A program made the position numbers and the translations under genes. The notes beneath the pieces were generated by a model, which saw nothing but the letters and a program-made list of their open reading frames with translations, had not been told where the DNA came from and searched no databases. A DNA stretch of 15,252 nucleotides from Gemmatimonadota bacterium (GTDB lineage: Bacteria > Latescibacterota > UBA2968 > UBA8231), in NCBI GenBank assembly GCA_009840005.1, contig VXOR01000046.1:1-15252 (forward strand), in the 5' to 3' direction. Every line of letters begins with the position of its first letter. The first letter of the stretch is position 1. Shown here one piece after another: positions 1 through 5,042 of the stretch.

Positions 1-2
1 GG

Positions 3-68
3 CTATTGAGCAACCCAGCACCAGCCTTCAATACCCATAATGTCGTGTAGTGTGGTTAGATTGTTCAT
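3..68 (-). CDS. Possible 21-residue peptide at window edge
   Basis: A 22-codon frame begins with ATG at 66-68, placed 23 nt behind the upstream permease stop and preceded by a good ribosome binding site (AAAAGGAG, about 6 nt before the ATG). It ends in TAG at 3-5. The product starts MNNLTTLHD and ends GIEGWCWVAQ, with one Cys and two Trp near the end. It has no signal peptide or transmembrane segment, so it does not resemble the six-cysteine microproteins of this locus. It could be a genuine tiny last gene of operon 3, a regulatory leader peptide for a gene beyond the window, or the start of a longer gene broken by an early stop. Only two bases follow the stop, so these cannot be separated here. 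Confidence 0.4.
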   Translation of the reverse strand: MNNLTTLHDIMGIEGWCWVAQ

Positions 69-91
69 TTTATGCTCCTTTTTTGTTCGTT

Positions 92-1531
92 TTAGACAAT
101 GCTGGCACGCAGCCATGAGCGATAAGCCAGCATGTACGTGAGGGTAGCAAAGAAAAAGAGACCTATCACATCGACGACCGCGTGCCGCAGCAAGATCGTC
201 GCCGACATGTTCTCGGTGAAGACGGGTAGGGTATCGGGGTCGATCTTCTGTCGCGAAAGGCCCTGGGCGATGTGGATGTGCGGGCTTTTGGGATCGTCGC
301 GGTCGAGGTTGAGCATGGTCTGCTCGAATTGCTGGACGTAAGTGCGCGCCTGCTCGACAAAGCTGCGGTGGCGCGCCAGCCCGGTGCCGGCGAGAGCCTC
401 CATGCCGTACTGGAAGCAGCCCGTTGGCGACAGGCGCACGATGTGGCGGGCTTTTTCGACCTCGCCGAGGCTGTAGGCCAAAAACTCGTCTTCCCGGTTT
501 TGGATGACCCGACGATTGGCGAGTTCGGCCTCGGCATGCTGGCGCAACTTTTCGGGTTTTCTCATATCGCTCCTCCGCGCACTGCCCCTAAGCCTACCAA
601 CTTTCATTTTTTCTGGAGGGTTGAACTCCCACTCCATTACAACCGCGTCCCCGAATTCACGGACCACCACGCGGGAGGCCAGTGCGCCGCCAGCCGACGG
701 CCAGAGCAACACCCCGCAGGTCCACAGCAACAGCACGCCCACCAAACTGGAGCGCGTGGTGCTGCTCCGTATCGACACCCACAAACCCAACCCGACAAAG
801 CAGGCCAGATACAGCAGGGCTAAGCCGACCATGCCGAGCAAGCGCCCGGCCTCGACGAGGCCCAAGTTTATCTGCGACAGTGCGATGACGATGAGCAAGT
901 TGACGACGATGGCTAAGCTCAGCACGATGGCGAGGGCCAGCATCGCGCCGAGGAACTTGCCCAAGAGAAGGGTGTGGCGCGGTATGCTCTGAGCCATGAC
1001 CAGCTTGAGGGTGCCGCGCTCTTTTTCGCCGATAAAGGCGTCAAAGGTGAACAACAAGGCCATGAGGCTGAGTAGGCTGCCGATGATAAAGACCCAGTCA
1101 ATGGCTCGGCTCTTCATCAGTTGACTGGCCTTGGGTGCCCAGATGCCCTCGATGTCCCAGTAGATGAGTGGAAAGGGATCGTAGAACCAAGTGTCGTTGT
1201 ACTCAAATTTCCAACTCGGCGTCCAGAGACGCTCGGGCAAGGCGTCGTTGGCACCAACGGCGCAGAACATGAGAGGGCTGGGTTTTTTGTAGATATAGTC
1301 TTGCCCCCCGTGGACGATCAGCTTCCACAATCCCGTTTGGGCGTTGCTGCGGCCGATTTCTTGCTCGGCTTGGACCTGTTCGAGATAGTGATCGCGCCGG
1401 AACTCGTACGAGCCGCCGACAAAGCCGAGGGCGTTGAGCACCATCAGCCCTACGACCAGCACGAGGGCCAAGCCGAAGCGCAGGCTGATGAGGTGATCAA
1501 TCAGTTCGCGTTTTACAATGGCTGCTAGCAT
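92..1531 (-). CDS. ABC-2 type transporter permease, type A (copy 1)
   Basis: This 479-residue integral membrane protein has the ABC-2 permease layout. There is a membrane helix at about 19-38, a large extracytoplasmic loop of roughly 100 residues, then helices near 144-166, 192-220, 231-254 and 260-280, a second large loop, and a last helix near 450-470. The motif GEKERGTLKL (168-177), just before the third helix, is the usual coupling-region signature of ABC-2 permeases. A conserved segment RLSPTGCFQYGMEALAGTGL (366-385) sits in the second loop. The start is supported by GAAGGAGG eight nt upstream. It is a close paralogue of the gene at 8797-10257. It is the fourth gene of operon 3, 39 nt behind a secreted-protein gene. 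No ATP-binding subunit is encoded in the window, so the substrate is unknown; export of the neighbouring secreted products or peptides is inferred from context. Confidence 0.85.
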   Translation of the reverse strand: MLAAIVKRELIDHLISLRFGLALVLVVGLMVLNALGFVGGSYEFRRDHYLEQVQAEQEIGRSNAQTGLWKLIVHGGQDYIYKKPSPLMFCAVGANDALPERLWTPSWKFEYNDTWFYDPFPLIYWDIEGIWAPKASQLMKSRAIDWVFIIGSLLSLMALLFTFDAFIGEKERGTLKLVMAQSIPRHTLLLGKFLGAMLALAIVLSLAIVVNLLIVIALSQINLGLVEAGRLLGMVGLALLYLACFVGLGLWVSIRSSTTRSSLVGVLLLWTCGVLLWPSAGGALASRVVVREFGDAVVMEWEFNPPEKMKVGRLRGSARRSDMRKPEKLRQHAEAELANRRVIQNREDEFLAYSLGEVEKARHIVRLSPTGCFQYGMEALAGTGLARHRSFVEQARTYVQQFEQTMLNLDRDDPKSPHIHIAQGLSRQKIDPDTLPVFTENMSATILLRHAVVDVIGLFFFATLTYMLAYRSWLRASIV

Positions 1532-1570
1532 GGGAAAGCCTCCTTCTTTAGAGTCAGCGGCAAAGTTGGG

Positions 1571-2428
1571 TTATATGAAGTTGAACAGAAAGTCCTGCGG
1601 CACGCCGCCACTGAAATATGCCTCTACATGGCACCACATCGCCTGCTCTGGATCCCAGACCAGCCGGAAGAAGGACGGGGTGCGCCCCTGCCACGGCCAC
1701 GGGGAGACCCCGGCCGGTTCTTCGACGATGAACATGATGTCGGCGAAAATCAACGACTCGCCTGCCTGTAGAGTTTCCTCGACCTCATCGTGTAGTTTGG
1801 GGTGAAAATTCAAGGTGGTTTTGGGGACCATGCCGTGCGTCTGGAGATAGAACGCATAGCTATCGTACGCCTCCTGCATTTCGAATATCTTGAACGCGCT
1901 GTCGAAAAAGGACACGTTCTCGAAAAAGTATTCGCGCTTCGTTATGTCGAGTACTTTTCGGTGCCCGGCTGCAAAAAGGGCAAAGGGCGTATCGCCGATG
2001 GGGGCGTCTTTGCTAGCGAGAAACTCTTTCAGGAATTCTATCCCGTCTGGGTTATGCGTGCCCTCGCGGAGGTAAAATGCGGCGGCGAGGCTGTCGCTAC
2101 CCGAAGCCGAAAAGACGACCAAGAATTCGTAGAGCCAATCGCGCAATGCAGCTTCTTGCGCTAGGTCAATGGGAGCACCCAGATCGACGGGGATCGCCTC
2201 GATGGCCTGCCGCAATGCGGCCCCGGCCTCGACCTTCATCATCTCCTGACCGTGGATGTAGTCGTAGAAGACTTGCAGGCTGTCGGGGTGGGATGAAAAG
2301 CCGCCGTAGTGGGACTTAGGAGGCGCGACCGTAAGGCTGGAGACGCCTTCCTGTTCCACGCACGCAGCTTGGGCGAACCAAACAGCGATCAGGGCGAAAT
2401 ATAGGACGCGAATGGATAAGGTTTTCAT
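1571..2428 (-). CDS. Secreted protein of unknown family (S1)
   Basis: I do not recognise the family. The start chosen is the MKTLSIRV methionine, 48 nt inside the longest open frame, because AAAAGGTG lies at proper spacing before it and it matches the starts of its paralogues. The 285-residue product begins with a Sec signal peptide; cleavage is likely near AQA in the first 21 residues. Shared blocks with the paralogues at 2466-3302 and 7750-8541 include LQVFYDYIHGQEMM, a stretch resembling RDWLYEFLVVFS, SDSLAAAFYLREG, NVSFFDSAF, and a C-terminal block FIVEEP ... TPSFFRLVWDPE ... W. A Cys at about residue 23 follows QAA, but the surrounding lipobox is poor, so a lipoprotein is less likely. 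It is 37 nt downstream of S2, which suggests tandem duplication. A periplasmic or extracellular role is inferred. Confidence 0.8.
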   Translation of the reverse strand: MKTLSIRVLYFALIAVWFAQAACVEQEGVSSLTVAPPKSHYGGFSSHPDSLQVFYDYIHGQEMMKVEAGAALRQAIEAIPVDLGAPIDLAQEAALRDWLYEFLVVFSASGSDSLAAAFYLREGTHNPDGIEFLKEFLASKDAPIGDTPFALFAAGHRKVLDITKREYFFENVSFFDSAFKIFEMQEAYDSYAFYLQTHGMVPKTTLNFHPKLHDEVEETLQAGESLIFADIMFIVEEPAGVSPWPWQGRTPSFFRLVWDPEQAMWCHVEAYFSGGVPQDFLFNFI

Positions 2429-2465
2429 TGTAAACACCTTTTCTTTAAGCTCCGTTGGAATTGGC

Positions 2466-3302
2466 CTAGATGTCACTGAACAGAAAATACGGCGTCCCGA
2501 TGCCGTAAACGATCTCTACGTGGCGCCACATAGCCTTGTCTGGATCCCAAGCCATGCGAAAGAAAAACGGGGTGCGCGCCGCTCCCTCGAAGGGGGCGAA
2601 CTCCTCGGGCTCTTCGACGATGAACATGACCTCGACAAAGGTCTGCGGTTTGCCCGCTTGGAGGTGCTCTTGGACCTCGCTCTTCATTTTTGAGGGTTGA
2701 GACGATACGGCCCCGGGTGGGATCATGCCGCGCTCCATAAGGGACCCGATATAAGGGCTGGGCTCGGTCTTCCTCTCGGACACCTCAAACGCGCTGTCGA
2801 AAAAGGATACCTTGCCGAAGTAGTAATCGTATTCACGTTCGTCGAGGCGTTGCCGGTGTCCGGCTTTGAGGATGTCAAAAGGCGTCTCGCCTTCTAGGAG
2901 GCCCTTGCTTGCAAGCTGGTTTTTTAACTTCTCTATCGCTTCGGGGTTATTGACGCCCTCGCGGAGGTAAAACGCGGCCGCGAGGCTGTCACTACTCGAA
3001 ACCGAAAAGGCGACTAAGAGATCGTAGAGCCAGGTGCGCAGACTGGCTTCTTGCGCGGGGGTGATGGGAGTGTCCCCCTCGACGGGGATGGCCGCGATGG
3101 CCTGCTGCAACTCGTCCCCGGCCTCGACGTTTATCATCTCCAAGCTGTTGACATAGTCAGAAAAGGCTTGGAGAATGACTTGGAGGCTGTCCATGGGCAT
3201 GGCGGGGTGCATGGAGTAGCCACCGTACTGGGCTTGCGGCTCGGCTGAGACGTTGGAGGCGGCGAACCAAGCGGCGATTAGGGCGAAATACAAAGTTTTC
3301 AT
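2466..3302 (-). CDS. Secreted protein of unknown family (S2)
   Basis: This 278-residue protein has an N-terminal Sec signal peptide (MKTLYFALIAAWFAASNVSA) with likely cleavage after SNVSA at residue 20. The remainder is soluble-looking and shares the S-family blocks: a Leu/Gln-rich helix with EMINVEAG, RTWLYDLLVAFSVSSSDSLAAAFYLREGVN, KVSFFDSAFEV, FVEVMFIVEEPEEF and the C-terminal TPFFFRMAWDPDKAMWRHVE. The aromatic C-terminal block with VWDP or AWDP followed by a Trp is the strongest family mark. The start is supported by AGAGGT eight nt upstream. The gene lies 114 nt behind a cysteine-rich microprotein gene, and the gap holds a strong hairpin (3329-3366). No enzymatic motif is visible and no function is assigned. 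Confidence 0.8.
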   Translation of the reverse strand: MKTLYFALIAAWFAASNVSAEPQAQYGGYSMHPAMPMDSLQVILQAFSDYVNSLEMINVEAGDELQQAIAAIPVEGDTPITPAQEASLRTWLYDLLVAFSVSSSDSLAAAFYLREGVNNPEAIEKLKNQLASKGLLEGETPFDILKAGHRQRLDEREYDYYFGKVSFFDSAFEVSERKTEPSPYIGSLMERGMIPPGAVSSQPSKMKSEVQEHLQAGKPQTFVEVMFIVEEPEEFAPFEGAARTPFFFRMAWDPDKAMWRHVEIVYGIGTPYFLFSDI

Positions 3303-3328
3303 CTAGATACCTCTTCTGGGTTTGGTTT

Positions 3329-3366
3329 GCCTCGGAATAGCGGCGGTTAAGCCACTATCCCGAGGC
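3329..3366 (-). promoter_or_regulatory. 16-bp intercistronic hairpin after microprotein 1
   Basis: On the transcribed strand the arms GCCTCGGGATAGTGGC and GCCGCTATTCCGAGGC form an unbroken 16-bp stem (two G-U pairs) with a TTAACC loop. No T-run follows, so it is not a classical intrinsic terminator. It lies between the microprotein gene and S2. A hairpin of the same shape occurs at 4625-4662 behind microprotein 2 with a compensatory pair change, which argues that the RNA fold is selected. A likely role is stabilising the short upstream mRNA or causing partial termination, so that the microprotein is made in excess of the downstream genes. Confidence 0.8.
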
Positions 3367-3416
3367 GCGTTAGGGGGAAGGGCGAGTGGCCTAGACCAGC
3401 CGCTCCTGAAGTCTGA

Positions 3417-3596
3417 TTAGGCGTTGCAATGCGAGTTCCCGTTTGAGTCGCAATAGCACTCAACTACCCAACCGAATACGCTGCACGAATCTTTCTCGCA
3501 ATTGGCCTCGCACCAAATAGCTTCGGCCTTCTGCGGCAGGAAGCTGACGATTAGGCCCGTGAGGCCAATGGCTAGGTTGATGATACGCTTTTTCAT
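3417..3596 (-). CDS. Six-cysteine secreted microprotein 1
   Basis: This 59-residue precursor heads operon 3. Residues 1-26 form a Sec signal peptide starting MKKRIINLAIGLTG and ending FLPQKAEA, with a signal-peptidase-I type AEA site. The 33-residue mature part has six Cys at 29, 33, 38, 47, 49 and 57 (C-x3-C-x4-C-x8-C-x-C-x7-C) and ends in a CYCDSNGN motif. Spacing is identical in microprotein 2 (4718-4897), so three disulfides or modified Cys residues are plausible. The start is set by AAAGGAG six nt before the ATG and by the same start in both paralogues. The mRNA should begin near 3727 from a sigma-54 promoter. Small size, high Cys content and multiple paralogues suggest a bacteriocin-like, signalling or surface peptide. 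No known family is recognised. Confidence 0.85.
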   Translation of the reverse strand: MKKRIINLAIGLTGLIVSFLPQKAEAIWCEANCEKDSCSVFGWVVECYCDSNGNSHCNA

Positions 3597-3727
3597 GATG
3601 ATCTCCTTTGAGCTGGTAGGTTGTGTTGTCTCGGAGGCGATCTCCGAGGCGAAGCGTTTTAGACGACATGTTGCCTAGGCGTTGCCTCCTTTCCGTTGCT
3701 GTAGAAGAGTGCGGATTGTTGCTTCGC
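3597..3727 (-). promoter_or_regulatory. 5' leader of microprotein 1 with degenerate micro-ORF
   Basis: This roughly 130-nt untranslated leader runs from the predicted sigma-54 start site to the microprotein. It contains a strong ribosome binding site (GGAAAGGAGG, near 3682-3692), and then the position where the other two leaders have ATG reads AGG (3674-3676), followed in frame by CAA-CAT-GTC-GTC-TAA ending at 3659. The micro-ORF has therefore lost its start codon in this copy. A conserved hairpin with arms CTCGGAG and CTCCGAG (3630-3648) follows, and then the microprotein ribosome binding site. The second hairpin of the other leaders (ACTGGC/GCCAGT) is absent. A long out-of-frame open reading frame starting at 3669 overlaps the microprotein and looks like a by-product. 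Confidence 0.65.
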
Positions 3728-3737
3728 TAAGACCTAT

Positions 3738-3753
3738 TGCAAGTATCGTGCCA
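3738..3753 (-). promoter_or_regulatory. Sigma-54 promoter of operon 3
   Basis: The minus strand reads TGGCACGATACTTGCA, an exact match to the sigma-54 consensus TGGCAC-N5-TTGCA with correct spacing between the -24 GG and the -12 GC. Transcription would start near 3727. The activator-site array at 3899-3958 lies about 145 bp upstream, normal for a sigma-54 enhancer. Equivalent promoters behind equivalent arrays occur at 8605-8620 and 14929-14944. Confidence 0.88.
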
Positions 3754-3774
3754 ATAAGTAGCTAGTGGGCGTCA

Positions 3775-3860
3775 AGTGCACCGAATTCTCTGATTATATG
3801 AATCATAAATTATTGTTAAATAATGTTTTATAAAAAATAAACTAAATTTTATCGCTGTCA
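3775..3860. other. AT-rich spacer between activator sites and promoter
   Basis: This strongly AT-rich stretch lies in an otherwise GC-rich locus, between the palindrome array and the sigma-54 promoter. It contains a short inverted repeat ATTATT ... AATAAT around TTGTTAAATA (near 3808-3826). The same TTGTTAAATA core occurs in the corresponding spacer of operon 1 (near 14994-15003). It may be intrinsically flexible or bind a bending protein, as sigma-54 promoters often need DNA looping. I found no clean IHF consensus. No coding sequence is visible. Confidence 0.5.
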
Positions 3861-3898
3861 CTCAGGCTCTTGGTGAGACCCTTTTGACGGCCTAAGAG

Positions 3899-3958
3899 TG
3901 CGACAATATATCGCACAGATGCGTCTAAATATCGCGTTTAATGCGTCTAAACATCGCA
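3899..3958. promoter_or_regulatory. Triple-palindrome activator array of operon 3
   Basis: Three 17-bp imperfect palindromes lie in tandem: TGCGACAATATATCGCA (3899-3915), TGCGTCTAAATATCGCG (3920-3936) and TGCGTCTAAACATCGCA (3942-3958). Start-to-start spacing is 21 and 22 bp, about two helical turns, so all three face the same side of the DNA. The same three-site design precedes the other two operons. Position upstream of a sigma-54 promoter makes these likely upstream activator sites for an enhancer-binding protein. The activator is not encoded here, and I do not recognise the half-site TGCGA as that of a known one. Confidence 0.85.
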
Positions 3959-4055
3959 TGGACGCGCTTGACTTGACGGTAGGGGATGATGCGAGACGAG
4001 TAGATGGGGATTGGGGTGGTGGGGTGGCTTCTCAGGGCCGGTGTGGCCGGACGTG

Positions 4056-4090
4056 AAAGCGGGCTGCCCATAGACCGGGCTGCCCGCTTT
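4056..4090 (-). terminator. Likely terminator hairpin after operon 2
   Basis: Arms AAAGCGGGC and GCCCGCTTT (9 bp) enclose an A-A (or T-T) mismatch and a further GCCC/GGGC 4-bp stem with a 7-nt loop. It lies about 50 nt beyond the stop of the last gene of operon 2. On the minus strand only TTT follows the stem, whereas the longer T-tract (ATTCTTTTTTT) is on the plus side. It may therefore work in both directions, or mainly against transcription entering from the left. Confidence 0.6.
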
Positions 4091-4138
4091 ATTCTTTTTT
4101 TCCGCAAGGATGCCGGTTTGCTGGAAGTCGCCGCTAGG

Positions 4139-4606
4139 TTAGCGCGTCGCCCTTAATTTGAGCGATGCCCAAGTGACGGCCTCAACCGCTGTCTCAGGAT
4201 CGCCAGCTACTACTAGGGTATTCCTACTCGCGTATTTCTCCACTACGCCTTCAACTTCGACCTCCGCCACCAACCGGTACTCGCCCGGCACGTCTGGGGT
4301 CAGGCTGCAAAATTCGCTAGTGCCCTCTGTTTCCTCCATGTCGCTCCATTCGGAATCCTTTCCCCGGCGCATCTGCCACTTGGTCGTGCGGATAGAATAT
4401 GTCTTGTTGTCGATGGTGAAGCGTCCGACCACGACGCACCCTGCGCCCTCTGGGACGGCGGAGAAAGCACCCACCGTCAATTTGAATCCCCCGGTAAAGT
4501 GGAATCCAATTCCTGCATTTTCGGTCACTTCGAGCCAGTTAACGGGCGTGTATTCATCTGCGAAAGCGGCGGATGCCAGCGCAAGCAGCAAAACTATGGC
4601 CTTCAT
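4139..4606 (-). CDS. Small secreted beta-sandwich-like protein
   Basis: This 155-residue protein has a clear signal peptide (MKAIVLLLALASAAFA, residues 1-16) and is the last gene of operon 2. The mature part has alternating hydrophobic strands. The segment WQMRRGKDSEW ... PDVPGEYRLVAEVEVEG ... YASRNTLVV (77-133) resembles the E-F-G strands of an Ig-like or PKD-like domain, in which a PGEYRL turn precedes two hydrophobic strands. Two cysteines (57 and 100) could form one disulfide. The start is backed by AAGGAG seven to eight nt before the ATG. It follows microprotein 2 by 111 nt, across the hairpin at 4625-4662. A role as extracytoplasmic partner or binding protein for the microprotein is only a guess. 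The fold call rests on sequence pattern alone. Confidence 0.75.
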   Translation of the reverse strand: MKAIVLLLALASAAFADEYTPVNWLEVTENAGIGFHFTGGFKLTVGAFSAVPEGAGCVVVGRFTIDNKTYSIRTTKWQMRRGKDSEWSDMEETEGTSEFCSLTPDVPGEYRLVAEVEVEGVVEKYASRNTLVVAGDPETAVEAVTWASLKLRATR

Positions 4607-4624
4607 GATAGTACTCCTTAGGTT

Positions 4625-4662
4625 GCCCCGGGATAGCGGCGATTAAGCCACTATCCCGGGGC
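4625..4662 (-). promoter_or_regulatory. 16-bp intercistronic hairpin after microprotein 2
   Basis: The transcribed strand has arms GCCCCGGGATAGTGGC and GCCGCTATCCCGGGGC around a TTAATC loop, giving 16 consecutive pairs (one G-U). It is the counterpart of 3329-3366: the fourth pair is U-A there and C-G here, and a G-U there is G-C here. The preceding 50-60 nt are also similar (a shared GCGGCTGGTCTAGGCCA block). It ends just before the ribosome binding site of the next gene, so it could also affect translation of that gene. Confidence 0.8.
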
Positions 4663-4717
4663 GCGTTGGGTGGAAGGAGAGGGCGAATGGCCTAGACCAG
4701 CCGCCCCGGGAGGGTGG

Positions 4718-4897
4718 TTAGGATGCGCATACCGGATTCCCGTTTGCGTCGCAATAGCAGTTGACCACACTACCAATTGCGATGCACGAACCGTTATTGC
4801 ACTCGACCCCGCAGATAGCAGCCGCGGCCTTCTGGGGCAGGAAGCTGACGACTAGGCCCGTGAGGCCGATGGTCAGTCTGATAATGCGCTTTTTCAT
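4718..4897 (-). CDS. Six-cysteine secreted microprotein 2
   Basis: This 59-residue precursor is a close paralogue of microprotein 1. The start chosen is the MKKRIIRLTI methionine, 51 nt inside the longest frame, because AAAGGAG lies just upstream and the signal peptide begins there. The signal ends FLPQKAAA (residues 19-26). Cysteines fall at 29, 33, 38, 47, 49 and 57, exactly as in microprotein 1, while most residues between them differ; CYCD-x-NGN is kept. This pattern of fixed Cys and variable loops is typical of disulfide-rich or post-translationally modified peptides. It is the fourth gene of operon 2, 145 nt behind a type B permease, and carries its own leader with micro-ORF and hairpins. 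I do not recognise a named family. Confidence 0.85.
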   Translation of the reverse strand: MKKRIIRLTIGLTGLVVSFLPQKAAAAICGVECNNGSCIAIGSVVNCYCDANGNPVCAS

Positions 4898-5042
4898 AAT
4901 GATCTCCTTTGGTCTGGTTTGTTGCGTTGTCTCGGAGGAGGTCTCCAAGGTAAAGCACTGGCCGCTAGAGGCTTCAAGCCCCGAGCCAGTTTAGACGATA
5001 TGTTTCATAGGCGTTCCCTCCTTTCACGAGTATGGTTTCCGG
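4898..5042 (-). promoter_or_regulatory. Structured leader of microprotein 2
   Basis: The leader between the permease stop and the microprotein holds, in order of transcription, GAAAGGAGG, a five-codon micro-ORF (4991-5008), hairpin A with arms ACTGGC and GCCAGT plus an inner GGCTT/AAGCC pair (4957-4990), hairpin B with arms CTTGGAG and CTCCGAG (4931-4949), then the AAAGGAG site of the microprotein. The same order occurs at 12173-12300. No sigma-54 promoter is visible here, so the unit is presumably read from the promoter at 8605-8620. Confidence 0.65.
4991..5008 (-). CDS. Five-codon leader micro-ORF (MKHIV)
   Basis: ATG-AAA-CAT-ATC-GTC-TAA follows AAAGGAGG with ideal spacing, a stronger ribosome binding site than that of most genes here. 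The counterpart at 12271-12288 encodes MKYVV; between the two, one codon change is silent (AAA/AAG) and two are conservative or single-base. It sits immediately before hairpin A. Ribosomes on it could influence folding of the leader and hence expression of the microprotein. Translation is inferred. Confidence 0.5.
   Translation of the reverse strand: MKHIV

Noticed and set aside
272..823. Plus-strand open frames such as this one, and similar frames at 5133-5540, 10903-11403 and 4158-4646
   Set aside because: They lie opposite well-supported minus-strand genes, lack ribosome binding sites and show no domain-like sequence; high GC makes such antisense frames common.
1571..2428. S1 as a lipoprotein
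   Set aside because: A Cys follows the signal region, but the preceding residues (QAA) are a poor lipobox and the paralogues lack the Cys.
3417..3596. Microproteins as double-glycine-leader bacteriocins
   Set aside because: No GG or GA motif precedes the mature part at the usual position; the leader has a basic N-terminus, a hydrophobic core and an AxA site, which fits the Sec pathway.
3460..3669. A 69-codon minus-strand frame overlapping microprotein 1
   Set aside because: It is out of frame with the microprotein and arises because the degenerate micro-ORF leaves an ATG that reads through. Its His/Pro-rich sequence is a shifted translation of the signal-peptide region, and the equivalent frame in the other leaders is not conserved.
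3899..3958. Short regularly spaced repeats as a mini CRISPR array
   Set aside because: The units are 17-bp palindromes with 4-5 bp spacers, far too short for CRISPR spacers, no cas genes are present, and the location before sigma-54 promoters explains them.
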